Made by a program: the position numbers and the translations under genes | The notes under the pieces: generated by a model | Databases searched by the model: none | Told to the model about the DNA's origin: nothing | Seen by the model: only the letters and a program-made list of their open reading frames with translations | In this document: positions 15,575 to 28,325 of the stretch, in pieces | Numbering within the stretch: the stretch's first letter is position 1 | Layout: the number at the start of each line of letters is the position of its first letter | Assembly: GCA_024516155.1 (NCBI GenBank) | Contig: JAJJXM010000010.1 | Location: 62,001 to 126,000 of the forward strand | DNA: 64,000 nt | Reading direction: 5' to 3' | DNA from: Pyronema omphalodes | Taxonomy: Eukaryota; Ascomycota; Pezizomycetes; Pezizales; Pyronemataceae

Positions 15575-18500
15575 CTAGTAGCCCTTGCTCTTCAACCACT
15601 CCTTAACCTTCTCCCCATCTCTCTTAACATACCCAGCATTACCCTGAACGGAGTCCCTGATAGTAACCAATCCCTTATCGTATCCAGTGTTATCCTTGTC
15701 CTTGAAGAACTCTTCAATTTCAGCCAAAGTCTCCAAAGAAGCAAACTTATTAAGACTGTTCTTCAAGAAGCGGTCCAAAACAACCATGTTTCCACTCATC
15801 TGCTTGTAGATTGTGTCCCAATTCTTCTCAATAAACTTCCAAAGCTTGTACCTAGCCTCCGAGTTGTTGGAAAGAGAGATAGCCGGGGTGTGCTTATCCT
15901 GGATCTTGACCGTGTCGGAAATGATGAGCTCAAGAACCTGCTGAATGACTTCAGGCTCCCGAGCACGTCCGAGAGATGCCAAGCAAATCTCGCGACCATC
16001 GACAGTGGTGGTGGCGAGGTACTCCTTCAATACGGCGTCATAGGCAGCCTGTCCACCCTCAGCAACGACAATACGGAAGACTGCAAGACGCAAAGATGGG
16101 TGAATGGCTTTCTTGTCGCCGTTGGTGTAAGCCTCAAAGCGGCGCTGAGCTTCGGCAATGACCTCCTTGTGACCGACGGTACCAGCGGTGGAGATAATGA
16201 GTGAGCGGAGACGTCCGGTAAGGAAGTCCTCTCCATCGGCGAATTCCCATCCAAGGCGCTCAACAGTGGGGGTAACAAGCTCCAACGTGAACTTTCCGAG
16301 TCCCTCACGAACCTCGGGGGCTGACTCGGCGAACAAGGAACGCAGCTTTCCGAGCTGTTCGGTGATGGCAGCCCAAACGAGGTAGGACTGTTCGTCCTTC
16401 AACGCCTCAAGGAAGTTAAGGAGACCCTCAGTGTGGCCGAGTCCAGAGAATGCCATAGCAGCAGCATCGGCGATGAGACCAACGCGGTCAGAGACGGAGA
16501 GTTGGGCACGAGCCTCTCCGAGAGCAGCGAGACGAGATGAGGGGTAGTTGACCCGGTAGAAGCCGTTTTGACCATGGTTGAGCTTGTAGAAAGAGGTATC
16601 GATCTCAATGGTGGTGGATTTCTCAGTGAGGGCCGCAGTCTTGACCTCGGATTTGGCGGTAGCCTCAGGGTTAAGCATGATGGGTACCCACCAGGTGGTT
16701 TCATCTTCTTCGGGCTTCACGTCACCGGTCATCAAAAAGCGGTTCTGCTTGAGAGTGACGGAGTTTTCATTCTCAGTGACGGAAATGACTGGGAAACCGA
16801 TCTTCTTGATCCAGGGACCCTTTGTGATTGTTAGTCAATGCTACGACGGAAGAATAATGGGTAATAACCATAAACGCGCCGACATCAGTCTTTGACTCCT
16901 CGCTCAAGGCAGCCCACAAATCGTTAGTCGTGGCATTTCCGTAGGCGTGCTTCTTGAGGTAGTTGGCAACTCCATTAAGGAAGGTCTCAACACCTAGGTA
17001 GTCACTGAGCATGCGGATGGTTCCGGATCCCTTAAGGTAACTGATATGGTCGAAGATCTGATCAATCTCCAAGGCGTCTAAACAACCGTGAGCATTACGA
17101 TTACACTGTTGCGAGCAAGATACGTACTCTTGACAGGAACCTCAATGGGGTGGGATCCACGAAGACCGTCAAGTTGGAAAGCTGTTTGAAGGGACTCAGT
17201 CTAATGACATCATTAGTGGGGATCAAAATGCATGCCTCTGGATTGGCGACGTACTACAAACTGTCCCCATACATCCCACTCGGGATGAAACTTGTCGGTG
17301 GCGAGCCTATTCTTTGATTAGAATCCTTTTATCAATAATATGTCTGAAAACATACCATCCAACCCAGGTGGCGAAACCCTCGTTGAGCTGCGACTTAATT
17401 AGCAACTGGATTTAAAAAACAAAATAGTGGATTCCCCATCATACCCAGAGCTCACTCCACCAGTCCATAGTGACCAGGTTACCGAACCACTGGTGCGCCA
17501 ACTCGTGGGCGACGACTACAAATAGTTAGTGAAGAGCTTTATTATGCCTGAAAAGGATGAGTGCTACCGTATGCAACTCTGGTCTTGTAGCGAGAGTCGG
17601 AGGTCTTTTCATCGAAGAGCACCGCAGTAGTTCTGTAGGTAATCAAACCCCAGTTCTCCATCTTTACCGAGTTGTCAGTTTGCGTGTTGATACTTGAAAA
17701 TCGATTCACTTACAGCACCGTGTGACTACCACTCTCATCAGCATATCAGTAATCTCATCACAGAGTTCATGGGACATATAATTACAAATTCATGAACAGC
17801 CAAAAGGTCGACTTTGGGAAGCGGGTAGTCAATCTTAAAGATCTATAACTTGGTCAGCATAATGCGTCAGTCTTCTTGGAGCGAATTTTGCTCACCTCAG
17901 AGAAGTAGTCAACAATCTTGCAGGCGTTCTCGAGAGCAAAGCGTCCCTGCTCAACGAGTCCCTTGGTGGTGTAAACCCTGACGGGAAGCTTTCCACGTCC
18001 CTCATACTCGCGCTCGGTGAAGGACTCGATGTACTCGAACTCTCCACATGCCCAGGCGTAGAGCTAAACGTACTCGATTAATGTAAATACACCAAATTTG
18101 AGCGCAAGAGTTTCATACGTAGGTGCTCATCTTGGGAGCGGTGATGAAGGAAACCTTCTTGAGACCTCCATCCAACTTAGTAATCTCCTTCTCAGGCTGG
18201 TTAGAAAGAGCTGTATAGTTCTCGGGGACGACGATGGAAAAATCGAAGGTAGCCTTCAGGTTGGGCTCGTCAAAGCTGTATGCGGTGTCAGTTTTTGGTA
18301 GTAAAATTCAGCAAGGTTGACTAACCAAGGGAAGGCACGACGAGCATCGCAAGACTCAAACTGAGTAGAGTACATCCAGTCGTCCTTTCCATCGTTCTTG
18401 TATGCGGATCTGTAAAACCCAGCCATCTCATGGTTCAAGGCACCAGAGAACTTGATGGTCAAGGAAGCAGTTCCCTCACCGGGAATCTCCTTCTCAAGCG

Positions 18501-18817
18501 AAAGCTTCGCAATCTCACTCTTTTTGTCATAGCTGATGTCGGAAACCTTGACAGTCTCCTTAGAGCTCTCGATGTTGATTTCACCTTCCTTCAGGGTCAG
18601 CTCTTTAGCGTTAACCGAGATAGAGCTTGTCGCCTCCTGAAGGTTTAGCGCAATCTTCACGGTTCCATCGTAGGTGAAGCTCTCAAAGTTGAGGTTGTAC
18701 AAGTCGAGCTCGTAGTGAGTCGGCTTGACGCTATTCCAGTGTTACCTATTGTGAGGGACACAGAATATGATGGATTTGAGCTTACTGTGATGGAAGAATG
18801 TCTCTGTCTGAAGCCAT
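15575..18817 (-). CDS. M1 family zinc aminopeptidase (Ape2/Aap1, puromycin-sensitive type)
   Basis: Thirteen exons on the minus strand: 18817-18786, 18730-18326, 18275-18119, 18063-17896, 17842-17786, 17725-17714, 17661-17568, 17515-17445, 17387-17356, 17306-17255, 17200-17128, 17077-16869 and 16819-15575. They give 868 residues, normal for the family. It removes N-terminal residues from peptides in the cytosol. GAMEN is at residues 276-280, HELAH at 312-316 and the third zinc ligand Glu in NEGF at 335, exactly HEXXH-x18-E. The large last exon is the ERAP1-like C-terminal domain ending LKSKGY. No signal peptide. Exon 6 is only 12 bases (SHGA) and splits GAMEN as GA|MEN. It is divergent from apc15, with about 800 bases between them. 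Confidence 0.93.
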
Positions 18818-19625
18818 GATGATGATTGATGAGGAAAGAAGCGTTGCAGCGCGATTCTGTCTAGCGGGGTAGCTTTTAGATCGGCGCGGGGGCATGGGAG
18901 CTGGGGTTGCCGCTTCTAACCGTTTCTCCCGATCTCACAAATTTTACGCATACGAGCTTCTAAACTGCGAAAATATCCCAATTCATACAGATTTACATTT
19001 CATATGAAGAATGTTACAGCTTTGTGTATCAATTTTACACGTTGTTTGTGCTGTGAAGTGGCCTTCCGCCGCTGTTGCCCTCAATTCAGCACGACGTCAT
19101 ACCCCGCAATCGCCAAGTCGCGCTTTGTCAGAAGACACGCGACACGCTACACGCTCTCTATGTACAAAACATGTATTGAACAAGTTTCAACACAAAGAAT
19201 AGAGCTCAAAATATTCTAATTATCCGAATAAAACGATCTATACCAACTCCCATACAGAAATCTCAAAGATTTGTTCTAGCCAAAGAGATACTAATGGATG
19301 CAATATCTGGATTATCCAATCGTAATCCTTTAACTAATAATCCCCAGGTCTTCGATAGTATCTTATATGAAACAGAAATTAAACGGCACTGAGATGCCAA
19401 CATTGCTGTTCGGAGTTCAGATGGAAACCCTTGCCCATGGGAACTGCAACAGCACGTGACATTGGTGCTTTAGAACCCCTGCGGGTCGTGTTCACCCCAC
19501 CTCAACGCGTCTTCCTGTCAATCTCCACAGCCACCACGCGCCAAAAATGAATTGTTCGTTACCACTGGTAACACCACGCGACGTTTGCAATCCCACTCCC
19601 ATACACACATCTCGACAGGTTACTG
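18818..19625. promoter_or_regulatory. Shared upstream region of the divergent aminopeptidase and apc15 genes
   Basis: The two genes face away from each other across 808 bases. Short ORFs at 19004-19219 are not convincing. A CACGTG palindrome lies at about 19454-19459. I see no clear TATA box for either gene. The control role is inferred from position only. Confidence 0.5.
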
Positions 19626-20528
19626 ATGAATCCCGTTCTCTGGCAGTCCCACTCGCTGTGGTACACGCCCACCTCCACCTACTCCTTTGCACCTGCACCG
19701 ACGCTCCCTTACAATAATAACCACCGGTCTCAACATCCCGAAGGTGGCCCTACTCTCGCTGGACAAAACCGCGATACCCGTCCTAAGAATGCCGGACTCT
19801 CTGCTCTCCAGCAACTAGAACTCGATGAAGCCAATGTTGCGGCCCGCAAGCTCCACATCCAGCGCTTCGGTTGCACCTGGATTCGTCCCCCCGGAATGGC
19901 CAAGACTTACCAGGGAGAGCTCGATGAGAAGGCTGAACGCGAGGAAGCTGAGGCTCAGGAAATGTTGGAAGATGTTGACCTTCCTCTCGACGGAACCTTT
20001 GACGAGGGAGAGGACACAGCACACGACAACAGAGATCTGGATGTTGACATTCCCGAGGCCATTGACGGCTCTGACCTTGACGGAGATATCCAGACCGAAG
20101 CCGACTCCTTCATTGGTGAAGAAGAAGACCTTGATGGTGACGAGGTTGACCTAGATGCCGACATTCCCGAGGGCGAAGCCGAGACTCTCTGGGACGAAAG
20201 CGAGGAAGAAGAAGAGGACGACGACGACGAGGAGGAGGAGGAGGAGGAGGCAGAGGAGGCAGAGATTTCCTGTTCCGAGGTCGAGGAAGGCTCTGAAATC
20301 GAAGGTGGTGCTGGCTACGCTAGTGCCTCCCACGAGCACTCTACCGAGCCTGACTCCATCTCCCACGACGGCTTCGACGCCGAGATTAGCAACCACCAGG
20401 TCGCTTTCTCTCACGACGAGCGTTACCCTACCGCCTTTGAGCAAGGACGCTGGGGCTTCGATTGGAGAGCTAGAGAAAGATATTTTCGCAATCGTGCCGA
20501 GTACGAGATGGAGGTTGAGAGCGACTAA
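19626..20528 (+). CDS. apc15: Anaphase-promoting complex subunit Apc15 (Mnd2-related)
   Basis: A single exon of 300 residues. The N-terminal SHSLWYTP and the central block ALQQLELDEANVAARKLHIQ, followed by RFGCTWIRPPGMAKT, match the conserved core of fungal Apc15. The rest is very acidic: D/E-rich repeats of the DLDVDIPEA and DLDADIPEG type at about 140-185, then an E/D tract at about 193-215. Apc15 is a small, largely disordered subunit of the APC/C ubiquitin ligase and helps turn over the mitotic checkpoint complex in the nucleus. The C-terminus GRWGFDWRARERYFRNR looks ordered and basic/aromatic, in contrast. The start is chosen as the first ATG just ahead of the conserved SHSLWY motif. Confidence 0.85.
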   Translation: MNPVLWQSHSLWYTPTSTYSFAPAPTLPYNNNHRSQHPEGGPTLAGQNRDTRPKNAGLSALQQLELDEANVAARKLHIQRFGCTWIRPPGMAKTYQGELDEKAEREEAEAQEMLEDVDLPLDGTFDEGEDTAHDNRDLDVDIPEAIDGSDLDGDIQTEADSFIGEEEDLDGDEVDLDADIPEGEAETLWDESEEEEEDDDDEEEEEEEAEEAEISCSEVEEGSEIEGGAGYASASHEHSTEPDSISHDGFDAEISNHQVAFSHDERYPTAFEQGRWGFDWRARERYFRNRAEYEMEVESD

Positions 20529-21070
20529 ACTTGCATTTACTGCGGAGCATCAAACGGCGTTTTTTATCATACTTATCTTTTTGTTTTTTGATTTGGGCCA
20601 AGCATGGAGGTTATTTACATTGCGGCTCCTCTAATAGTGTACCTCTTATTCCTTATGAACTGTGTTTTATAGCGATTGGGTTAAACAGAAGATTGGTACG
20701 ATCAGAGTTTTGTACTTAGCTGTTTTGCTTCGGCGTTGTTAGGCGTCTCTTTACGAATGGAATAGTGTTAGCGGCCTGTACGTGCTTGATTTTTTCTATC
20801 CTTCATTCTCATAAGTCATGTGAAATAAAGCTTGTTTCAATGACGAAAGTGACGTATCAGCCGTCGGTAGTCGGCCAAAACAAAAGCTTCTCGCAACGAC
20901 TATTCAGAAGCTTGATACCCAAAAACAACTATCCGTCATCTTCATCACGGCGACAGGCAAGTCATTTAGCCAATAGCCGTCAAACATTTCCCGAGCTACA
21001 TTATCCGCTTGATAAATAGACGCCCTGACCGCCGCCGTAACCCTTGCCTTACCTCTCCACCATCCTCATC
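20529..21070. other. Intergenic, promoter of the fasciclin gene
   Basis: No gene. An ATAAATA word at about 21013-21019, some 50 bases before the chosen ATG, is a possible TATA-like element for the downstream gene. Confidence 0.45.
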
Positions 21071-23893
21071 ATGAAGCCCGCCGCTTCTACACTTTCCGTC
21101 ATTGCCCTGCTATTTGCAGGAGCTTCAGCCCTTCCTGATCCTCTCCTCCCAACCGTCTTTCCATCCTCTCCAGACGCCCATTATGCCTCCGAGCCCCAAG
21201 GTGAACTAGCTGGTCACCTTGCTCAATTCTCTTGGACCAGTTCCCTTCCTCGCATCCCGAAAGAGTTCTCCGATGACTTCGATTGGGAGCATTCCATCCG
21301 GGAACTGAAGTCTACCATCAGCCGTGCCTGGACCGGGACCTTCTCTGATCCTCTTCCTGAAGCTTTAGAAGTCTTAAAGGCTAGTGATGGATTTGAGGAT
21401 TGGTTGGAAGTTAACTGGAACGGAGTTTCTCTTCCTCGTTATCCTAGTACCTCTTCTTCGGAGGCAATGGTGAAGGAATATCAGGAGGGTGTTCTTGACT
21501 CAGCTTTTGATGCGGTTGAGGAGGCCCAAGTGATGGATTTGGAGGGTCTTGAGTATTGGGATGCTGAAGCCTGGGCGGCTGAGGATACCAAGAATAAGGG
21601 GATGTTTGAGCTTGGAAGAGAATGGGATTTGTGGGATAGAGTAGAGGAGGTTGATGATATTTGGGAGGAGGCGGAGGAGAATGATATGCCGCTGGCTCCT
21701 GTGTTCAAGTATACCAAGAAGGAGGATGTCCTCGATGGTAGCTTCGACGAGGATGGCTTTACAGGTTATGGACACCCTGATACCGGGGACCATGATGACC
21801 GCAAGCCGATCCATAAGCCTAAGATGCCACCCAGAGATCCTCATGGACCTCACATGAACTCGACTATTTATGATCTCCTGCAGAAGAGCAAGCATAGCAA
21901 GCGTTTCTTTGAGCTTATCAAGGAGGATAAAGATCTCAGCGCCATGCTACAGGATAGGAATAATAACCATACTGTGTTTGTCCCGAGTAATAAGGCATTC
22001 GATATGTTGGATAAATATAAGAAACACCACAACGTTACCAAGGAGATGCTACACGATGTTCTCTTGTATCATATCGCTCCTGGATATCATCAAGGGCAGG
22101 ATCTTAGGTTCCATAATACCCTCGTGTCCTCTCTTCCTGCTCCTGATCTTGGCGATGATCTTCATCAGCGTCTTAGAATTGGCCTTAACAAGAAGGGTCC
22201 TACTGTTAACTTCTACAGCCAGTTCGTTATGCTTGACGTAGTAAGTCACCGTTCCTATAATCTAGTGATAATTCATGACTAACCAACCCCTTCTTAGCGC
22301 GCCAACAACGGTGTAATCCACGGACTTTCCTCAATCCTCTTCACTCCTCCTCCGGTCAAGTCAATCTTCCACTGTATCCCCGAAGAATTTAGTACCACCG
22401 CTGGTGCTCTCAAAAAGACCGGTCTCCTTGATCTAATCGACCAGAAAGACCATCCCATGACATTATTCGCACCCTCAAACCATGTCTGGAAGCGACTTGG
22501 CCATAAGATTACTTCTTTCTTATTCTCGAACAAGGGAGAAAAATACTTGAAGACTATCATGAAATACCATATTGTACCCGATCATGTGCTTTATAGCGAT
22601 GCTATGGCGGGAAGTTACAGAGGGGGTATTCCACCGGGTGGTTCACCGGGTCATGGAAAGCCTAGTGAACCTGGTCATGGACATGATGGTGATGGTGACG
22701 AACCGGGTATGCCTGGTCAGCCTGGCCATGGAGGAAATGGAGATGGGGATGACGATGGAGATGATGATGGATATGATTATCCCTTCGGAAGGGGAATGGT
22801 TAACAAGGGAGTTGGTATCATGAATGAGATTGATGATAAAGAAGGATTGAACCATGGATACACTCACTTGGACATGCCAACGCTTTTGAAGAACAAGACA
22901 TTGTCTGTTGATATTACCCGTATGGAGAGATTCTTGAGTTTCAGGGTTAATGGATTATCTGAAGTTGGTAAGTGATATTCTAGCTACCCGCCCCCCTGGA
23001 GACAAAGTAAGGGGAGGCCCCAGAGAGGTGGAGAAATTATTTCCCTTATTTTGAATTTCCCGTCGGAGATTTCCAGAGTCCCACACCCCATATAGTATTC
23101 CCTACACCTACCCCCACGTTTTCTCTGGTTCCAGCCCAGCCACCAGATAAGCGATCTCCGGGTCTAAGATTCATGTCCCAAGCCAGCATCGTCTCGCACC
23201 ATACCCCAGATTTCGGGTCGTATCGTTTGCTAGTGCGAACAGCTGTCACATCCGTCACCTGTGGCAATATGCGGGGTTAGGCGTTTTTCCTGCAGCTAGG
23301 GAACTCCTACATAGGAAACCTCTAGGAAAACCCTCCTAGGAAAACCCCCTAGGACATACGGAAGTCCAAACTGGAATCCCATCTATCCCAGCATATCTAC
23401 ATCCCTCCATTCATCTACATACCTGCTTTTGCATATGTTTCATTGCCTACGTATCCCTTCAAGGGTTTTCCCATGCTAACATCCAACTTCCCTAGTGATC
23501 TCCGATGGCATCACCAAATCCGGCGTACTCCACGTTCTAGACCACTTGTTGATCCCTCCTCATAGCCTAGGAGACCACCGTAACCCCCCTTCCTTGATTA
23601 CCCCCGATTACCTTGGTTTCAATTCCGCGGAGGATATGGATCTTGACATTGAGGTCCGTCAGTTCCTCAGTGTTTGGACTCCTATGGTCCGTGCGGAAGT
23701 TGACGAGGAGAGGAGGATTATGAGAGATAATTTTGAGAGGATGATGATTTACAACGAGAGGCTGTTGAAACAGATGATTGAAATGGAGGAGTTGTTGTTG
23801 GTTGCTGACAATCTCAACGGCATGGAGAACACTGAAGAGGATATGGAGGAGGCGGTGATTGACGAGGAGATAGTGGGTGACTTGGAGCTTTGA
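21071..23893 (+). CDS. Secreted protein with two fasciclin (FAS1) domains
   Basis: Exons 21071-22240, 22298-22967 and 23496-23893 give 745 residues. I chose the ATG at 21071 over 21044 because it starts a clean signal peptide (MKPAASTLSVIALLFAGASA) in a good context. Residues about 22-260 are acidic and Trp-rich with no known domain. FAS1 domain 1 spans about 262-400 (HTVFVPSNKAFDML; LYHIAP; NNGVIHGLSSIL). FAS1 domain 2 follows (MTLFAPSNHVW; YHIVPDHVLY; SGVLHVLDHLLIPP) but is interrupted by about 60 residues rich in Gly, Asp, Pro and His (GGSPGHG/EPGHGHDGDGD type). FAS1 proteins mediate adhesion at membranes or walls. There is no clear GPI signal; the C-terminus is acidic. Intron 2 is 528 bases, ten times intron 1. 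Confidence 0.85.
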
Positions 23894-24266
23894 ATTGATG
23901 AGGCTGGAGGGGGTGAAATGATGATATGACCGGGAAGAAGTTGGGGAGGAGGTTGGAGCAATAACTAGGAGGTGTGAAAATGACAGATTGTATGCAGAAT
24001 ATCCTAATAGAGTAATGGTTTATCCAGATACCTTTCTGTAGGGAGCCGTGGAAATCTCGATAGAATGTGATTTTTACACATCAGACAGAAGCGAAAACCC
24101 AATAGGCAGCCCTTAATTGCGAGACATATCGAATTCCTTCCAATGATATTGAAGTTCTCCACTATTTATCTTGTGAATTACCACTATGATTGAAATACTT
24201 AAATTTGATAAATATGTACTTGACAATCCGAAACCCCATTTTATTGGTACCATAAACTCCCAAAAA
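23894..24266. other. Short convergent intergenic gap
   Basis: The gap lies between the 3' ends of the fasciclin gene and the aldehyde dehydrogenase. AT-rich; nothing else seen. It presumably holds both 3' UTRs. Confidence 0.5.
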
Positions 24267-25847
24267 TTAAACCTTAAAAGTAATAGTCTTAGTAGTCATA
24301 AACTCCTCTAAACCCCAAGTACCACCGAATCTTCCATATCCACTGTTCTTCACACCACCATGCGGTAACGAAACTTCGTCGTGTACTGTAGCACCGTTGA
24401 TATGAACCGCCCTATCATCCATCAGTTAGCCTCGGAACCCTTTTTTAAAAATAAAATAAAAACACTTAGAAAACCAGGAAAACTCACCCGCTCTCAATCC
24501 TCCGGGCAATGCGAATACCCCTTCCAATATCCTTTGTCCAAACCGCCGCCGACAATCCATACTCGGTGTCATTGGCCATTCTAATCGCCTCCTCCTCATC
24601 TGTCCACTTGGACACCATAACCACAGGTCCGAAACTCTCCGTCTGCCACAGCTTCATCTTATCATTTGCATTACAAACCACCGTGTTATTATACTCATTC
24701 AGATTCTGCTGTTTCTTTGCCTCCGGGAAAACTCCAGCTCCCAATCCAGCCGCATCCCTGGCCAATCCATCTACTCTATCCACTCCCGATGACTGAATCA
24801 AATACTGACTCGTTCCATACATCTTCTGTACCGCCGCCTTGAGTCCCTCGGTGTACTTCTCCGCCACTGACTCATGAACAAGGATCTTTTCAGTGCTCAT
24901 ACAGATCTGACCAGCATGGTGCATAGCACCAAACGCACCACCGATAGCAGCAGCTTCCAAGTCCGCATCCTCGCAAACAATCATAGGAGCCTTTCCACCT
25001 AGTTCCAAGGTGACAGGAGTAAGGTGACGACCGGCGATTTCAGCAACCTTACGACCAACGGGTGTAGAACCAGTAAAATTCACCTTTCGCACGGAGGGGG
25101 AGGAGATGATAGCGGTGGTGATAGTTTCAGCATCTTCACGGACGTGGCCAAGCAAGTTGACGGTTCCGGCGGGGAAACCGGCTTGCGCAAAGATACGGGC
25201 GGTTAGGTAGTGGGTTCTGGGGGAGAGCTCGGAGGATTTGAAAATTACTGTGTTACCGGCGGCGAGGGGGAAGATTATGGCGCGAATGGCGAGGATTATA
25301 GGTGCGTTCCTGGTAGGTGTGAGCTTTTATTCAGGACGCTTCAAGTCATTCGCTACGTTGGGATACACTCCGTTTCCGGAGGAGGGGGTAATTACCATGG
25401 GGCAATGGCAAGAACAACTCCATATGGCTCCTTAACAACCATGGCGGTCATACTGGGGTCCTCGCATTGAGGAATACGTCCCTCAATGCTGGGTAGTCTC
25501 TGGGCTACACCTTTGATAATCTCAATAGAGGTGTTGATATTGAATGCCGCCCAACCATCATCAGAGGCGGTTTCCTCCTTCATAGCCTCCGCAATATCAT
25601 CATAACATGCCTGGAGAGCATCCGCAGCTTTCAAGAGCAAGTTACGGCGGTCTTTGAGCTGGGTAGTTTTCCACGCCGGCAACGCGGCGGTAGCGGCAGA
25701 AATAGCGTCGTCGACATCTTGAACAGAGGCGGAGGTGTAGGACCAGATTTGTTTGCCCGAAGCGGGGGAGATGACGGGGCCGGTTTTGGGACCGACACGT
25801 TCGACGCCGTTGATTATAAGGGGGGAAATGAAACTCGAAGTAGTCAT
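24267..25847 (-). CDS. NAD(P)-dependent aldehyde dehydrogenase (vanillin/salicylaldehyde dehydrogenase type)
   Basis: Exons 25847-25396, 25309-24488 and 24411-24267 give 472 residues, normal for the ALDH superfamily. It oxidises an aldehyde to the acid. Visible motifs are VLAIAPWNAPIIL (cofactor-binding N-terminal part), FTGSTPVGRKV, the general-base Glu in TLELGGKAP (E253), the catalytic Cys in HHAGQICMS (C287), ESFGPVV, and HGGVKNSGYGRFGG near the C-terminus. It looks complete and intact. The sequence around the active site resembles fungal enzymes annotated as vanillin or salicylaldehyde dehydrogenases, so an aromatic aldehyde is possible, but the substrate is not certain. No targeting peptide is obvious. 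Introns are 86 and 76 bases. Confidence 0.92.
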
Positions 25848-28325
25848 GATGATGGCTGAGGTTGGTGATGGGATTGACGCGACGGGGTAAATGGGCTCGA
25901 TCCTGATTTATACATCGTCTCTTCGTGCGGAGTTGATGCAGCTTAGAAGTGTAAATTCGTGAATTGCCACGAACTAGAGAAATACAGTGCTACGGTGCTA
26001 CGGCCAGATACAGAGATGCGGGGAAGCAACGTTCGCAAACAGCCTCTCGGTGAAGACTTTCGGTAGGTCAGGTGTGGGGGCGGGTCGGTTAGTCGGCCCG
26101 AAGCGGGAAGGTCGGCCGTCTTGGTATACCTGGTGGGATAATCGTTACAAGTGTATCATTATTTCATTTTCCAAGATTAACTAGATTTAGTATTACAACC
26201 ACCATTCTGTCGTTCATCGCCGAAGCTACAAAAAGTTCACACGTTGAGCAGACTTTTTAACCTCGGACGGAATTATTTTTCCGTCCTGTGGAGCCCGGAG
26301 AGCGTACCATGAAACCCCGGGGCGCCCTGAAAGACCTGGGATTCCTAGAAAACCAACTACTGTGGAACCTCCCTGAAAGAATACTTTGGGACTAGGGGGT
26401 GTGTAGTCTTCTACAGATGTTATTTCTGACATAAATTTTAGCTTGGCACGAGTGATTACTGGTAATGCAGTCCGCTCTTTGAAGGAGGAGTGTATGCTCC
26501 TCAACCTCTGCACTCTTTTCCATGTTCAAAGCGCACAGTTGTGTAGTTCTGTATAATATTATACTAGAGTATACTCCACATAACCACCAAGAAATCATCC
26601 AACCACGTCTCCTGCATACTATTTGCTCCTCTCATGCGGCGTCTACGCAGGTCTCTCTGTAAAGACTTTAGAGCTCGGGTTCCAGTCTTTTGGATCCCGA
26701 TTATCGTCCCAAATCGAGACCAGCTCCAGAATCTCGGTAGCTTTGTGAATTAGAATTCAGAGCTCTGCAGGTTAAAAGGCGGACCGATTGCTTTTGCATG
26801 AAACTGTTCAGCTGTATGTAAGTATCTTCAGCCGCACCTGCGTTTTCATAAGCATATTCTTTTATCAAAAATATTCATACTTCCCATGCTAAAACCGTCG
26901 ACCAGCAGCCATGTACTTTGCCTTATACTTAAATCGTATATTCTTATAGAGAGGTTCTACAGTGGCAAACCGAATTGAAGATTTCGTATTCGCATTACAT
27001 TCGCAAAACTCAATCGATAACCTAACGCCTACACTGCTTCATAAGGCGGAAAACGAAATTCCATCCACAGTGCTTATAGAAAAAGCGCGAAACCGGGGTT
27101 GCCGTAACTCTTTCGGTGATTCTACGATGGCTAGTTTTTCTCTCGGGGATTCGGCGAGCGTGGCGGCTTGTAAGATATATCCGTAGCGAGGATCAGCTTT
27201 GGTGTTCTACTCACTATGTATAGCTACATACAGATAGCCTCAGATAGCCTCCACGCTTTCTTTCAGCCCTAAAGATACAGAAACGTATCTAGAGTTTGCT
27301 AATAGCTAGCGCACGGAGGATGCCGTGGATAGATAGATTTATCATTTCCATATGTATCATGTATGTATGTAGAAGCACAATGTTTGCACTCGCTCCCTCC
27401 GGTGAATTAGACTCAAATTCATGAGATGAGATGACCCGACCCGGTGAGTTGGGAGGGATGAGATGATGTGTTATATGCAACCATATTATGCGTATGCTTC
27501 TGAAGTCGACCTCCATTGGACCGTTTGAAACCCAACCCTAAACCCTGGATTTTTTTCGGACCTGGTGTCTGGTGCTCGTGGTGGATGATTGGTAAAGCAA
27601 AGCGAAGCGATGGGGAGCGGCGTGAATTCAGCTCAGGGAAGGGATGTGAGGCGTAGTGGGTTCGGCGCAGCAAAGAGATTCGAGGTGTAGTGATGTGAAA
27701 TGGTGTATCCTATTACCATTGCCTGAGCAAACCTAAATGGATTTAAGACATTTTACACAATACCACGACACATCCTAAGTGTATAGCTTCATATTATGTA
27801 CCAGAAGATAACGGAATAGAGAGTGGGATTTAAAGGTATATTCTAGGAAAATATCAGCCTACACAACTGCTCGGGGACATGCGTGCAATGCCCTGGTCCC
27901 CGGGGCTGTGGATCACTTTGAGTCTTTAACGTTTACTGGGATTGTGCAGCGATACCAATATGCATATCTCTGTGCAACATTGCACCATTGAATCTGAAGA
28001 TTAGTACCAGTACAGTAATCAAGATGGTATCCTTATCCATATCCCTACAATGGAGGAAGATGAGCCTATGTAAAGAATAAAGCACAAAATGGTCTATGAC
28101 GGTGGAATGTCGGAGAAAGATGCATAAGGCTTGGGGTTCCAATCATGGGCGAGTTACTGGCGAGAACTGAAATTCCAAAACTGCTGCACATTCTCTCGAT
28201 AGCAGCTGCTGTTCATATGAAATCAATAATTCACCATGACGGCAAGTCATAGTTTTACGAATTACACGATTCCCCACGGCATCATGGCCAGCTATCTGAG
28301 TGAGCGAATGTCTACAAAAAAACTT
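25848..28325. other. Gene-poor interval, no supported gene
   Basis: The region upstream of the aldehyde dehydrogenase is the likely promoter. Small ORFs at 26226-26598(-), 26962-27186(+) and 27289-27673(-) show no domain; the 26962 ORF has protein-like wording but no ATG start and no upstream exon that fits in phase. I see no transposon ends. Confidence 0.4.

Noticed and set aside
15572..16204. 210-codon plus-strand ORF
   Set aside because: It is a shadow of the aminopeptidase last exon on the other strand.
26962..27186. Protein-like ORF starting with GTG
   Set aside because: No ATG; upstream exon candidates (MKLFSC with a GTAAGT donor) run into a stop in every join tried.
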